Shown: positions 43,687 to 53,608 of the stretch, piece by piece
Layout: every line of letters begins with the position of its first letter
Numbering within the stretch: the first letter of the stretch is position 1
Origin: Cyclobacterium roseum
GTDB lineage: Bacteria > Bacteroidota > Bacteroidia > Cytophagales > Cyclobacteriaceae
Reading direction: 5' to 3'
NCBI RefSeq assembly: GCF_010119225.1
Contig: NZ_WNKF01000006.1
Location: 124,001-188,000 of the forward strand
Length of the DNA: 64,000 nt
Notes under the pieces: generated by a model
What the model was told of the DNA's origin: nothing
The model's database searches: none
Seen by the model: the letters and a program-made list of their open reading frames with translations, nothing else
Translations under genes and position numbers: made by a program

Positions 43687-44976
43687 TCAGGAATGCTCCC
43701 CCATCTCCTGAAGCAACCTTGCCAACTGCCCGGTCAAATGTCTCCGGTGAAATGACTGTAGTTGCTGCCCGGGTTTATTTGAATTCGAAGCGGTGCTCAA
43801 TTCCGATAGCTGTTGAGATAGGCCGTTAATATCCTTATGGGCAAAAACCCTGCCTGCACCTGCCTTCTGAATGATTTGAGCAGCGTCTCCGTCCGGGTCA
43901 CCCAGACCAATTATTTGCCTGCCGGTGGCCATGTACTCAAAAAGTTTACCCGGTATATTTCCCCGGGCGTTCTTTGTATTGGTGAGGATAAGCAATAAAG
44001 CCTGCGCTTTCTCATAATAGGTAAATACCTCCGAATGGCTCAGGTAACCGGTCAACTCCACATGCTTATCCAGCCAATCGTCACCTTGGATCAACGCTTC
44101 TACTTGTTGGCTTACCCTTCCGACAAAAAAAAGCCTTACCTTACCCTGCTCATTACCGAATACTTTTTTAAGGGCTTGTAAAAAAGGAGCCGGATTTCGG
44201 ATACCATCAATTACCCCCGAATAGACAATTTGAATCGGACCGCTACCTGACTGACTCTTGCTAAAATGGGGCGGCATGTCATCCGAATCAAACCCATTGG
44301 TAATTACGTGAATTTTCCGGTTGGCCAGTTCTTTCATTTCGGATGCAAAAGTCGGGGAAATGGTCATCACCGCATCTGCCTCCCTGAAAACAGAAGCTTC
44401 CAGTTTTCGGTGCTTGTTTCTGGCCAGAGCAGTAAGCTTCAAGGTGTCCAAAAACTCCCAGGCCGACCAGGGATCTCGAAAATCTGCCAACCAGGGGGTA
44501 CCGGTTTTCCGCTTTAGATTCCTTCCGATCAGGTGCATGCTGTGCGGGGGACCGGTGGTGATAATGGCTTCAAAATGATTTTGTTGCCAAATACTTTCCA
44601 GAAATGAAACCGAGGGTTTTACCCAGAATATCCTGGGGTCCGGTATCAGGGCGTTTCCCCTGATCCACACCGCCAACCGATCCAGAAGGGAAGGTTCCTT
44701 TTGCTCCAGGATCCGCGCAGGGTCGGCCAACCTGTCCCGTTTTATACTCCTTAGAAGTTGATAGGGCTCCCAAATCGGGAATTTCAACACCTCGGTTGCC
44801 GTGGTTACTTCCTTCGACAGCGAAGGATCTGTCAGTGCAAAATCCGGGTTTTCCGGTGTAAAAATTACCGGCTGCCAACCGAATTCGGGCAAGAATTTGG
44901 AAAACTTAAGCCAACGTTGCACTCCTGATCCGGCACTTGGCGGCCAGTAATAAGTGATGATCAAAACCCGTTTCAT
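43687..44976 (-). CDS. glycosyltransferase family 4 protein
   Basis: 429 residues from the ATG at 44976 (MKRVLIITYYWPPSAGSGVQRW). GT-B fold: the N-terminal PPSAGSGVQRWLKFSKFLPEFG loop, TPWLADFRDPWSAWEF in the middle, and the C-terminal ARGNIPGKLFEYMATGRQIIGLGDPDGDAA, where the family Glu sits in KLFEYMAT. Soluble. Convergent with the flippase and downstream of icd on the same strand with a 62-bp gap. Probable role: surface polysaccharide synthesis. Confidence 0.9.
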   Translation of the reverse strand: MKRVLIITYYWPPSAGSGVQRWLKFSKFLPEFGWQPVIFTPENPDFALTDPSLSKEVTTATEVLKFPIWEPYQLLRSIKRDRLADPARILEQKEPSLLDRLAVWIRGNALIPDPRIFWVKPSVSFLESIWQQNHFEAIITTGPPHSMHLIGRNLKRKTGTPWLADFRDPWSAWEFLDTLKLTALARNKHRKLEASVFREADAVMTISPTFASEMKELANRKIHVITNGFDSDDMPPHFSKSQSGSGPIQIVYSGVIDGIRNPAPFLQALKKVFGNEQGKVRLFFVGRVSQQVEALIQGDDWLDKHVELTGYLSHSEVFTYYEKAQALLLILTNTKNARGNIPGKLFEYMATGRQIIGLGDPDGDAAQIIQKAGAGRVFAHKDINGLSQQLSELSTASNSNKPGQQLQSFHRRHLTGQLARLLQEMGEHS

Positions 44977-45038
44977 ACTGCTAAAAATCAACGCATACCT
45001 GCCAAAAATGGCCAGCATGCGTAAATGATTGGAAAGAA

Positions 45039-46505
45039 TTACTCGCCCTGTGCCAGCGAAAACCCCCTGGCCCCGTCAAATGTGTAAAGGTTTTCCGTTT
45101 TGATAAAGTCAAAACCAAGCGCTTTTACCTGCTGCAGCACGTCAATAAGCTGCTCGTGCGTAATGATACTTTCGTCGGCATTAAAGAACCGCACCCGCCA
45201 ATGATCGGAACAAAACGTCTCTTTCATGCCTCCAGGGTATACCCGTACCCCTCTGTTGGTTATCAATTGCATCTTCAATCCGGAGGAATCGACTTGACGT
45301 AAGGCATCCCCGATGACATTGGGATCACGAGTACCTTCCTTCCAGTCAATAAAGACATCCAAACCGATCAATACCTTTTCTGCCGCTTTTCTTGGTCGGA
45401 TGGCCAGTGCCTCTTTGATGTCTTTCTCACTTCGCTCTGACTTGGCAAAAGAAGCCTTTTTCATTTTCTCCGGGCTTTTTCCCAACCTCTCGATAACGGC
45501 TTCGGCAAATTCCTGGGTACCTACCTTCCTTTTACTAATTCCTTCCTGAAAGATATCCCCGGTGTGGATTCCCTCTTCCAGAGTTCGCATCCAGGCATTG
45601 CTGATTTTCTCGGCTACTTCCGGCTGTCCGATATGAACCAACATCATGATGGCTCCATTTAAGAGGCCGGATGGATTTGCGATGCCCATGCCCGTGATAT
45701 CGGGGGCAGAACCGTGAATGGCTTCAAACATGGCTACCTCCTCCCCTATGTTGGCAGATCCGCCCAGTCCTACCGAACCGGTAATTTGAGCCGCCACATC
45801 TGAAATAATATCTCCATAGAGGTTTAATGTCACGATCACATCGAACATTTCGGGGCGGTCGGCAATTAGGGCGGTGCCAATATCAATAATCTTGTGATCC
45901 GTTTCTATTTCGGGGTATTCTTTTGCCACTTCATTGAACACCTGATGAAAAACACCGTCGGCCATTTTCATGATATTGTCCTTGGTCATGCAAGTGACTT
46001 TTTTCCGATTGTTCATTCGGGCATATTCGAAGGCATAGCGGACAATTTTCTCACTACCGGGCCTGGATATCAATTTGAGGCACTGAAATACCTCGTCCGT
46101 TTGGCGATGCTCAATACCTGCATACAAATCCTCTTCATTTTCCCGGATGATGACCATATCCGTCTCCGGAAAATGGGTCCGGATGTAGGGTGAATAAGCC
46201 TTACAAGGCCTTACGTTGGCATACAATCCCAGGGTTTTTCGGGTGGTCACGTTCAGGCTTTTAAAACCTCCGCCCTGGGGAGTGGTAATGGGGGATTTTA
46301 AAAACACCTTCGTTTCCCGAAGCGAATCCCATGCATTGGGTTCAATCCCGGAACTAATTCCTTTTAAGTATACCTGTTCTCCGATTTCGATGACTTCAGT
46401 TTCGATGGCAGCACCGGCTGCTTCCAAAATGGACAGGGTGGCCTTCATTATTTCCGGACCGATACCATCTCCATAGGCAACTGTAATTTTTCTTTTTTCG
46501 GACAT
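45039..46505 (-). CDS. icd: isocitrate dehydrogenase (NADP-type, with C-terminal extension)
   Basis: 488 residues, longer than the E. coli enzyme. It has the isopropylmalate/isocitrate dehydrogenase core (AYGDGIGPEI, substrate loop SLNVTTRKTLGLYANVRPCK, EAIHGSAPDITGMGIANPSGLL) and a C-terminal extension of about 140 residues like the Thermus-type enzymes. It converts isocitrate to 2-oxoglutarate and CO2 in the TCA cycle. NADP use is assumed from the family, not proven. Possible minus-strand -7 box TATTTTTG at 46544-46537. Single gene, divergent from the enoyl-CoA hydratase. Confidence 0.92.
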   Translation of the reverse strand: MSEKRKITVAYGDGIGPEIMKATLSILEAAGAAIETEVIEIGEQVYLKGISSGIEPNAWDSLRETKVFLKSPITTPQGGGFKSLNVTTRKTLGLYANVRPCKAYSPYIRTHFPETDMVIIRENEEDLYAGIEHRQTDEVFQCLKLISRPGSEKIVRYAFEYARMNNRKKVTCMTKDNIMKMADGVFHQVFNEVAKEYPEIETDHKIIDIGTALIADRPEMFDVIVTLNLYGDIISDVAAQITGSVGLGGSANIGEEVAMFEAIHGSAPDITGMGIANPSGLLNGAIMMLVHIGQPEVAEKISNAWMRTLEEGIHTGDIFQEGISKRKVGTQEFAEAVIERLGKSPEKMKKASFAKSERSEKDIKEALAIRPRKAAEKVLIGLDVFIDWKEGTRDPNVIGDALRQVDSSGLKMQLITNRGVRVYPGGMKETFCSDHWRVRFFNADESIITHEQLIDVLQQVKALGFDFIKTENLYTFDGARGFSLAQGE

Positions 46506-46763
46506 GTAGTTTGCGTTTATTTTTCGAAAGATGGTACAAAAATAGGAAAAATTGGTACAGTACCCTTTCTACGGGCTAAATATTAAAATGGAAACCCAAA
46601 ATTATCAGGCTCAGAGATTTGGTGCCTCGCTTATCCGAAGTATTCAAAAGTGAAACCAATCCACTCCTGATTATAAAGCTCTCTTTAATGGATTCAAAAT
46701 ACATTTTATTGGCTATTTTATTTATTTCCTATTTTTTATCATGGATGATTTTTATCTGAATCT

Positions 46764-46794
46764 TTTGTGATTGATTACGCTCCTCGTATATTTG
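46764..46794 (+). promoter_or_regulatory. sigma-type Bacteroidota promoter of the enoyl-CoA hydratase gene
   Basis: TTTG at 46764-46767, a 19-bp spacer, and TATATTTG at 46787-46794 exactly match TTTG-N19-TAnnTTTG. The predicted start of transcription is near 46801, some 17 bases before the ATG at 46818. Confidence 0.75.
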
Positions 46795-46817
46795 AAGCTT
46801 ACCATTGAATAATTGGA

Positions 46818-47603
46818 ATGGCAGAACAAAAAATTATTCTTTCCGAAACTAAAGACGGAATACTTTACCTGACCATCAGCAGAGAGGCTAAGCTCAACGC
46901 CCTAAACTTCAACACCTTGGAGGAGTTGAAAAATATTTTCAACGAGGTGAATGATAATAAATCCATTCGTGGGGTCATTATCACCGGCGCGGGAGAAAAG
47001 GCCTTTGTGGCAGGTGCCGATATTACTGAAATTGCCGAGCTAAACGAACTCAATGCCAGGAAATTCGCAGAGTTTGGCCAGGAGGTATTTGAAATCATAG
47101 AATCCTGCCATAAACCGGTCATTGCAGTAGTCAATGGCTACGCTCTGGGGGGTGGTTGTGAATTGGCGATAGCCTGCCACATGCGGATTGCTACCACCAA
47201 CGCCAAATTCGGTCAGCCGGAAGTTAATTTGGGGATCATTCCAGGGTATGGTGGCACGCAGCGACTTACCCATCTGATAGGGAGGACCAAAGCGACCGAA
47301 ATCCTGATGACCGGAGACATGTTGGACGTGAATGAAGCCAAATCGCTGGGTCTTCTGAATCACGTAGAGGCTACCAAGGAGGAAGCAATCGCCAAAGCAG
47401 AGGAAATACTTAAGAAAATCATGAGTAAAGCTCCTCTATCTATCGGAATGATAGTGGATTGTGTGAATGCCGTATACGCCAGTGACGAAAATGGCTATCA
47501 GATTGAGGCAAACAGTTTTGCGCGCTGTGTCAAATCAGAAGACTACCGGGAAGGCACCAATGCGTTTCTGGAAAAGAGAAAACCTAACTTCAAAGGGGAA
47601 TAA
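46818..47603 (+). CDS. enoyl-CoA hydratase/isomerase family protein
   Basis: 261 residues, crotonase fold. The oxyanion-hole strands AFVAGADITEIAEL and GYALGGGCELAIACHMR are present, with the catalytic Glu pair in GGGCELA and the following QPEVNLGIIPGYGGTQRL. Full length, no signal. It hydrates 2-enoyl-CoA to 3-hydroxyacyl-CoA in fatty-acid or amino-acid breakdown. Preceded by a near-perfect promoter. The flippase gene follows after 18 bp and may be cotranscribed. Confidence 0.93.
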   Translation: MAEQKIILSETKDGILYLTISREAKLNALNFNTLEELKNIFNEVNDNKSIRGVIITGAGEKAFVAGADITEIAELNELNARKFAEFGQEVFEIIESCHKPVIAVVNGYALGGGCELAIACHMRIATTNAKFGQPEVNLGIIPGYGGTQRLTHLIGRTKATEILMTGDMLDVNEAKSLGLLNHVEATKEEAIAKAEEILKKIMSKAPLSIGMIVDCVNAVYASDENGYQIEANSFARCVKSEDYREGTNAFLEKRKPNFKGE

Positions 47604-47621
47604 TCCCCTTTTTTATTTTTT

Positions 47622-49151
47622 ATGGGCCTGTTAAAAAAATTAGCCGGGCAATCCGCCATTTACGGTGTCAGCAGTATCCTCGGAAAATCCATTAATTTTT
47701 TATTGGTTCCGCTTTATACAGGATACCTTCCAAAAGAAGATCTGGGTTCTTTTACCATCCTTTATGCCCTGATCGCTTTCCTGAACGTGGTGTTTACCTT
47801 TGGTATGGAGACCACGTTTTTTCGATTCGCCACGGGAAAAGGCCTGTCTCCGGAAAAAGTGTATCAGAATACCCAGTCCTTGGTAACCCTGGTGGCGATC
47901 CTGTTGGGAGCCACCCTGTATATCTCGGCTGAGCCTCTTTCGCTTTTATTTGACTTTCCGGGAAAAGCGCATTTGTTTCAATGGGCAGCCATGATCCTCA
48001 CCATTGATGCATTGATGGCCATCCCTTTCGCTAAATTACGATTGGAAGGCCGATCAGTAACCTTTGCCTCGGTCAAATTAGTCAATATTTTCCTGAACGT
48101 AGGGTTCAATGTTCTCTTTATCGTGGTGGCCTTTCATATCGTAAGCGGTGATATACTTCCGTCTTTACAACCCTGGGTATCCCAGTGGTACCAGCCAAAT
48201 TGGGGGGTGGATTATATCTTGCTTTCCAACGTGCTGGCCAATTTCCTGATTTTACCCCTGGTCTGGAAATTGGTGGGTAAATGGAAATTTGAGCTGAAGG
48301 CTTCGCTCCTAAAACCCATGTGGCACTATGCTCTCCCCTTGCTTTTTATGGGGCTTGCGGGCGTGACCAATGAGGTTTTTTCACGAGGGCTTTTTGAATA
48401 CGCCCTGCCGGAAAATTTTTACCCGGAGTTGACTTCCCGGGAAGCTGGAGGAGTATTCGGAGCTAATTTTAAACTGGCCATCATCATGAGCCTCATCATT
48501 CAGGCATTCAAGTATGCTGGAGAACCCTTTTTCTTTCAACAAGCCGAAAATAAAAACAACCCGCAGCTATTTGCCCGGGTGATGCATTGGTTCATTATTT
48601 TCTGTACCGTGCTCATGGTCGGAGTTGCGGTAAACCTGGATATCATCGGATCGCTGTTTTTTCAAGCACCGGGATACGCCATTGCACTTCCCATGGTCCC
48701 GATTCTATTGATGGGCTACCTGCTCCTGGGAGTGTATTACAACCTCAGCATTTGGTTTAAAATAACCGATCAGACGCAATACAGCTTTTACATTACCTTT
48801 ACCGGAGCAGTGGTCACGGTGCTGGTCATTCTTACGCTGGTACCTGTTTTAGGGTTTATTGGGGGTGCCCTGAGCACCCTTGGCTGCTATCTGACCATGG
48901 TCGTATTCTGTTACGTTACCGGCCAAAAGCACTACCCCATCCCCTACCAAACCAAAAAAGATGTGACTTATCTTTGCCTGGCTTTCTTGTTCAGCTATGG
49001 TGGTTTTTGGCTGGATACCGGAGACACGGTACGCGACTTCCTCCTGCACAATGTTGTCTTTTTGGTCTTTGTGGCCTTCATTTTCTACATGGAAAAAAAG
49101 GAATTATATTCGTTGTTAAAATCCATCATTAAACCAAAGCATGCAAATTAA
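47622..49151 (+). CDS. oligosaccharide flippase family protein
   Basis: 509 residues, about 14 membrane helices, polysaccharide branch of the MOP superfamily ([42 protein letters not shown]). The ending [17 protein letters not shown] overlaps the start of dut by 11 bases, so the two are probably translationally coupled, an unusual pairing for a flippase but seen in some Cytophagales. It shares its superfamily but not close similarity with the flippase at 42192. Confidence 0.88.
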   Translation: MGLLKKLAGQSAIYGVSSILGKSINFLLVPLYTGYLPKEDLGSFTILYALIAFLNVVFTFGMETTFFRFATGKGLSPEKVYQNTQSLVTLVAILLGATLYISAEPLSLLFDFPGKAHLFQWAAMILTIDALMAIPFAKLRLEGRSVTFASVKLVNIFLNVGFNVLFIVVAFHIVSGDILPSLQPWVSQWYQPNWGVDYILLSNVLANFLILPLVWKLVGKWKFELKASLLKPMWHYALPLLFMGLAGVTNEVFSRGLFEYALPENFYPELTSREAGGVFGANFKLAIIMSLIIQAFKYAGEPFFFQQAENKNNPQLFARVMHWFIIFCTVLMVGVAVNLDIIGSLFFQAPGYAIALPMVPILLMGYLLLGVYYNLSIWFKITDQTQYSFYITFTGAVVTVLVILTLVPVLGFIGGALSTLGCYLTMVVFCYVTGQKHYPIPYQTKKDVTYLCLAFLFSYGGFWLDTGDTVRDFLLHNVVFLVFVAFIFYMEKKELYSLLKSIIKPKHAN

Positions 49152-49572
49152 CGTCATTAACAAATCGAAGCATCCTCTTCCCGAATACCAAACCCAACTA
49201 GCTGCCGGTTTGGATTTGCGGGCGGAGCTCGAAGCTCCGGTCGTTTTAAAATCACTGGAACGAAAACTAATAGGAACGGGATTATACATTGAATTACCCG
49301 CAGGGTTTGAAGCACAGATTCGACCCCGAAGCGGATTGGCATACAAGTCTGGAATCACCGTGCTGAACAGCCCTGGCACCATCGATGCGGACTACCGGGG
49401 AGAAATTAAAATCTTACTCGTCAATAATTCCAGGGAGGATTTTACCGTTCAGGATGGGGAGCGGATTGCACAAATGGTAGTGGCCAAACACGAACAAATC
49501 GAATGGAAGCTGACAGAAAACCTTTCAGAAACCAAGAGAGGAGTGGGAGGTTATGGAAGTACTGGAAGTTAG
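49141..49572 (+). CDS. dut: dUTP diphosphatase
   Basis: 143 residues with all five trimeric dUTPase motifs: [44 protein letters not shown] and the C-terminal [10 protein letters not shown] arm that closes the site. It converts dUTP to dUMP, keeping uracil out of DNA and feeding thymidylate synthesis. The start lies within the last 11 bases of the flippase gene. Confidence 0.95.
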   Translation: MQINVINKSKHPLPEYQTQLAAGLDLRAELEAPVVLKSLERKLIGTGLYIELPAGFEAQIRPRSGLAYKSGITVLNSPGTIDADYRGEIKILLVNNSREDFTVQDGERIAQMVVAKHEQIEWKLTENLSETKRGVGGYGSTGS

Positions 49573-49656
49573 TTGATTGGAAAGACCACCCATGGCTTAC
49601 GCTCCTGCCTGGGGAACCAAACGCCCACTTATATTGTATGAAAATTAAATTAAATA

Positions 49657-49745
49657 CGTAAAATACCCCTTCAAGCACCTTCTCAGAAACCTTGAGAAGG
49701 TTGTGGCCATTACCTACAGGGAACCATTTCAAAGGATATTTTACG
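49657..49745. repeat. nested inverted-repeat element between dut and the TPR gene
   Basis: Outer arms 49657-49671 (CGTAAAATACCCCTT) and 49731-49745 (AAAGGATATTTTACG) are complementary at about 13 of 15 positions. Inside them a second stem, ACCTTCTCA (49677-49685) with TGAGAAGGT (49693-49701), is perfect. Together they could fold into a long structured RNA or a small mobile repeat element. The TPR gene starts 22 bp after it. Confidence 0.6.
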
Positions 49746-49767
49746 CTAACGATAAGAAAGAAAATAA

Positions 49768-51513
49768 ATGAATAAGTGGTATTTAAGACCTTTGATCTGG
49801 ACTTTTGCGCTGGCATTATTTGCCAGTACCCTACCGGAGTCTGTGTTTGCTCAAAAGAAACTCAGCCGTAAGGAACGAAAAGCCCAGGAAAAAGAAATGA
49901 TGGCGGACAGGCTTTTCATCGAAGGGCAGAAACACCTTATTTTAGAAGACTTCAAGAAAGCCTATTTTTATTTTAACAAGGCATTGGAGTTTGATACCGA
50001 AGAACCGGCCATCTATTTCAAGCTTTCTGAAATGATGATTCGGGCCAACCAACCCGATAAAGCATTGGAATTCGGGCAAAAAGCACTTGCGCTTGCACCG
50101 GAAAACAAATATTATCATTTACAAATTGCAGAAATTTACAATAAACAGAATAAAGGCAGAGAGGCCGCAAAAATATTAGAAACATTAATGGAGAAAGAGG
50201 GCAACTACCAGCAATACATTCTGGAGTTGGCTTCTATTTACCTTAATTTAAAGGATTTTGACAAAGCACTCGTAGCTTTAAACAAGGCGGAAGAATACTA
50301 CGGTGTGGTAGAGCAGCTTACGGCTCAAAAGCAACGCATTTACCTGCGAAAAAATAATCTGGAAATGGCAGTAGCTGAGGGGCGAAAGCTTATAGAAGCC
50401 CATCCGGGAAATCCCAATTACGTGTTGGCGTTGGTAGAAATACTGTATAACAATAACCAAACCGACGAGGCTCTAGAAATGGTATTGACTTCCATGACTT
50501 CCTACCCTAACCAACCGGAATTAAAGATGGCTGCTCATACGCTTTACAAGGAGAAGGGAGAACTGGAAAAAGCGCGACAGTATTTACTAAATGGATTTAA
50601 GCATCCGGATTTGGATCCGGCAACGAAAGCCAGGGCTTTTGAGGGGATTCTATCTCAGGTAAAGAATACCGCACGGGACCAATTGTTGACCAAACTCGCC
50701 CAGACAATGGAGTCACAGTACCCAAATGACCCGGAAGTAACGGCTGCTTTGGGAAAATGGAAACTACAGGAAGACCATCCGCTAGAGGCCATTTCTTACC
50801 TCCAAAAATCCCTGCTTGCCGATCCGGAAAGGGAGGAATTGTTTCAACGGCTTTTGCCGTTAATGTTTGAAAACCAACAGCCCTTTGAAGAAATAGTAAC
50901 GATGGGCTCGACTGCTACATCCGTTCATCCCGACAAGGCCGAATTCTGGTTTTTTTTGGGTGCTGCTCAGCTGGGAATGAAAGACCATGAAGCCGCCAAA
51001 ATGGCACTTACCAAGGCTATTGACCTGAATGCGGGTAGCAATCCACAACTTTCCCTCATGGCCAATGCGCAACTGGGTGATGCCCTGCATGCGTTGGGTG
51101 AAACAGAGGCAGCTTTTACTGCCTACGAAAAAGTTTTATCGGAAAATAAAAATAATGAGCATATTTTAAATAATTATGCCTACTTTCTATCTCTGGAAAA
51201 AAAGGAGTTGGATAAGGCCTATACCATGTCTCACAAACTCGTGTCCCGGTTTCCTGAAAACCCGACCTATTTGGATACCCATGCATGGGTATTGTTTCAG
51301 TTGAACAGGTACGAGGAGGCCAGAACCTATATGGAAAAAGCGTTGGACCACCTGGAAGAACCTAGTGGAGAGATGCTGGAACATTACGGTGATATTTTAT
51401 TCAAACTGGGAGAAAAGGAACGGGCACTGGATTACTGGAACAAGGCTAAGGAGCTGGAGGATACTTCGGAATTTTTAACATTAAAAATCCAAAACAAAAA
51501 ATATTATGAGTAA
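49768..51513 (+). CDS. tetratricopeptide repeat protein
   Basis: 581 residues with a signal peptide (MNKWYLRPLIWTFALALFASTLPESVFAQ), so periplasmic or outer-membrane-associated. It is built of many TPR units, for example AIYFKLSEMMIRANQPDKALEFGQKAL, YNKQNKGREAAKILETLM and HILNNYAYFLSLEKKELDKAYTMS. It may act as a scaffold for envelope assembly. First of the run of cell-envelope genes; overlaps the DUF4292 lipoprotein by 8 bases. A weak inverted-repeat element lies just upstream. Confidence 0.9.
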   Translation: MNKWYLRPLIWTFALALFASTLPESVFAQKKLSRKERKAQEKEMMADRLFIEGQKHLILEDFKKAYFYFNKALEFDTEEPAIYFKLSEMMIRANQPDKALEFGQKALALAPENKYYHLQIAEIYNKQNKGREAAKILETLMEKEGNYQQYILELASIYLNLKDFDKALVALNKAEEYYGVVEQLTAQKQRIYLRKNNLEMAVAEGRKLIEAHPGNPNYVLALVEILYNNNQTDEALEMVLTSMTSYPNQPELKMAAHTLYKEKGELEKARQYLLNGFKHPDLDPATKARAFEGILSQVKNTARDQLLTKLAQTMESQYPNDPEVTAALGKWKLQEDHPLEAISYLQKSLLADPEREELFQRLLPLMFENQQPFEEIVTMGSTATSVHPDKAEFWFFLGAAQLGMKDHEAAKMALTKAIDLNAGSNPQLSLMANAQLGDALHALGETEAAFTAYEKVLSENKNNEHILNNYAYFLSLEKKELDKAYTMSHKLVSRFPENPTYLDTHAWVLFQLNRYEEARTYMEKALDHLEEPSGEMLEHYGDILFKLGEKERALDYWNKAKELEDTSEFLTLKIQNKKYYE

Positions 51514-52249
51514 GGCCAAGTTAATCGCCTTCATTTTAGGGGTATTCATCGTAAGCTCCTGTGTGCGAAAGCCACTTTCCTACAGCGCAGACAGTGTAAT
51601 GGAAGAATTCGAGCCTTTTTACCTGGATTATAACTACCTTACAGCAAAAGGCCGTGTGACCCTGGAAGAACAGGATGGGAAAATCACCAAAGGAACGTTA
51701 AACATCCGAGCCAAGAAAGACAGCATCATCTGGTTTAACATGTCTCCCGGCCTGGGCATTGAAGCGGTGAGAGGCTATATCAGTACGGATCAAATCAAAA
51801 TTCGGGACCGGATAAACGGACAAAAAATTGACATGGGGTATGCGGAGTTTCAGGAAAAATTCGGCGTTCCACTATCCTTCTCACTGTTCCAAAACCTGTT
51901 GTTTGCCAATATTCCCCACGAATTCAGTTATCGGGATCGATTGATCCGAATTGGAAAAACCTTTGAACTAAGACAAGAAAGAGAAAATATACAGTACAAA
52001 ACGCTGATAGACGCAGGCCATGGAAAAGTGACGCAATTGGAAAGTGAGGCATCAAAAACCAGATCTGGAAGTGTGTCCGCCTCCTACATGGATTTCAGAG
52101 ACCTGCAAGGCCAGCCCTTTCCTTATCAGGCCATCATTAAAATGGTGCTCAGCCTGCCACAGAAACCTAAATCCAATTTCTTTCTCAATGCAGAAATGGT
52201 AAAAGTAGAACTAACGGATGATCCCATCAGCTTTCCATATAATTTTTAA
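51506..52249 (+). CDS. DUF4292 lipoprotein
   Basis: 247 residues. Lipoprotein signal MSKAKLIAFILGVFIVSSC with acylation Cys at 19. DUF4292 proteins look like LolB/LolA-type lipoprotein carriers, with an early NYLTAKGRVTLEEQDGKITKGTLNIRAKKDSIIWFNMS stretch that is a typical strand set. It should sit in the outer membrane or periplasm and might bind lipid; no enzyme motif is seen. It overlaps the genes on both sides (8 and 32 bases), so is part of a tight operon. Confidence 0.85.
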   Translation: MSKAKLIAFILGVFIVSSCVRKPLSYSADSVMEEFEPFYLDYNYLTAKGRVTLEEQDGKITKGTLNIRAKKDSIIWFNMSPGLGIEAVRGYISTDQIKIRDRINGQKIDMGYAEFQEKFGVPLSFSLFQNLLFANIPHEFSYRDRLIRIGKTFELRQERENIQYKTLIDAGHGKVTQLESEASKTRSGSVSASYMDFRDLQGQPFPYQAIIKMVLSLPQKPKSNFFLNAEMVKVELTDDPISFPYNF

Positions 52250-53495
52250 CTTTTCTTTTTATCGCTCAGTTTTCCTACTGGTTATTGCTCTCTTCCTGAT
52301 GGCGGGTCCATCAGCAGCACAGGTAACGGCCAACAGAGCCGAGCTGGAGCAAGAAAAAGCCAGGATTCAAAAGAGGCTGCGGGAATTTGATACGGTATTA
52401 AAAAGGACGACGAATGAAAAACGGACTTCATTGGGAGAATTGCGTGCCGTCAATCAGAAACTAGAAGCCAGAGAAAGCTATATCGCCACCTTAAACAGGG
52501 AATTGAGGCTGGTAAAACAGGAAATACAGCAGACCTCTTCCCGTATCGATCAGCTGGAAGAGGAACTGAAAAATCTGAAGGAAGAGTATGCAAAAATGAT
52601 TTATACTTCGTATAAATTGAATCAGGGCGTAAACCTCGTGGCGTTTATTTTCACTTCTGCCACCTTCAAACAGTTTTACATGAGGCTAAAATACCTCAAG
52701 CAATACAGCGATGCGCGTAAAAAGCAGGTGGAGCAGATGGAAAAAGTAAGTCAGGACCTGACACAAAAGCAACAGGAACTGGAAGCACAACGCTCCAATC
52801 AACTTGCGGTATTGGAACAGGAAGAAGAACAACGGAAGGAACTGAATGCGCTAAAAACGGAACAGCAGCAATTAGTAAGTTCGTTGAGTCAAAAAGAAGA
52901 GGCATTGAAAAAAGAGATTGCTGCCACCCGAAAGCAACAGGAAGAGTTGAATCAATTGATAAAACGAGTGATCGAGGAAGAAATGCGGCTGGCCAGAGCG
53001 CGGGAAGAAAGGGAAAACGAGGCGGCTGCCGAGCAGCCTGAGGAAAAGAGCCTTCCTGCTGCACCTAAAGCTACCGCACTTTCCACGTCATTTGCGAGTA
53101 ACCGGGGTAAAATACCCTGGCCGGTAGAATCCGGTTTTATTTCCAGAAAATACGGCACCTATCCGCACCCTACTCTCAGAGGAATCACCGAAACCAATGA
53201 CGGTGTCGACATTCAAACCAACAATAACGCTCCAGTTAAAGCGGTATTTGCCGGGAAGGTTACCAAAATAACCACCGTACCGGGCATGGGGGGTACCATT
53301 ATTATTAAGCACGGTGATTTTTACACGATGTACAGCCGGTTAAAAACCATTTCGGTGAAATCCGGTCAGGATGTCAATACATCCACCGTGATTGGCACGG
53401 TATATACAGATTCAGACGGCATATCCGAACTTCATTTTCAAACCTGGAAAGGTTTGGAAGTAATGGACCCAAGTATTTGGCTTTCTAGCAAATAA
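52218..53495 (+). CDS. envC: EnvC-like murein hydrolase activator
   Basis: 425 residues: signal peptide (FLLVIALFLMAGPSAAQ), a long coiled coil (residues about 35-270, rich in EEQRKELNAL-type heptads) and a C-terminal LytM/M23 domain. The zinc-site residues are lost: the HxxxD position reads NDGVD, YAH is MYS and HLHFE is ELHFQ, so only one of the three usual ligand groups partly survives. That is the pattern of EnvC and NlpD-type factors, which activate amidases for daughter-cell separation and do not cleave themselves. Overlaps the DUF4292 gene by 32 bases. Confidence 0.85.
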   Translation: MIPSAFHIIFNFSFYRSVFLLVIALFLMAGPSAAQVTANRAELEQEKARIQKRLREFDTVLKRTTNEKRTSLGELRAVNQKLEARESYIATLNRELRLVKQEIQQTSSRIDQLEEELKNLKEEYAKMIYTSYKLNQGVNLVAFIFTSATFKQFYMRLKYLKQYSDARKKQVEQMEKVSQDLTQKQQELEAQRSNQLAVLEQEEEQRKELNALKTEQQQLVSSLSQKEEALKKEIAATRKQQEELNQLIKRVIEEEMRLARAREERENEAAAEQPEEKSLPAAPKATALSTSFASNRGKIPWPVESGFISRKYGTYPHPTLRGITETNDGVDIQTNNNAPVKAVFAGKVTKITTVPGMGGTIIIKHGDFYTMYSRLKTISVKSGQDVNTSTVIGTVYTDSDGISELHFQTWKGLEVMDPSIWLSSK

Positions 53496-53547
53496 TGCTT
53501 AAATTTTACTATATTTAGAAAAAAAAATTACAACATGCTTTATTTCC

Positions 53548-53578
53548 TTTGCGTTAGAAAAGCACAGTTCTATATTTG
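53548..53578 (+). promoter_or_regulatory. promoter of tatA
   Basis: TTTG at 53548-53551, a 19-bp spacer, then TATATTTG at 53571-53578: an exact match to the Bacteroidota consensus. Transcription should start near 53585, about 24 bases before the tatA ATG. Confidence 0.8.
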
Positions 53579-53608
53579 TAATAATTTCATAATCAAAATA
53601 AGCAAAAC

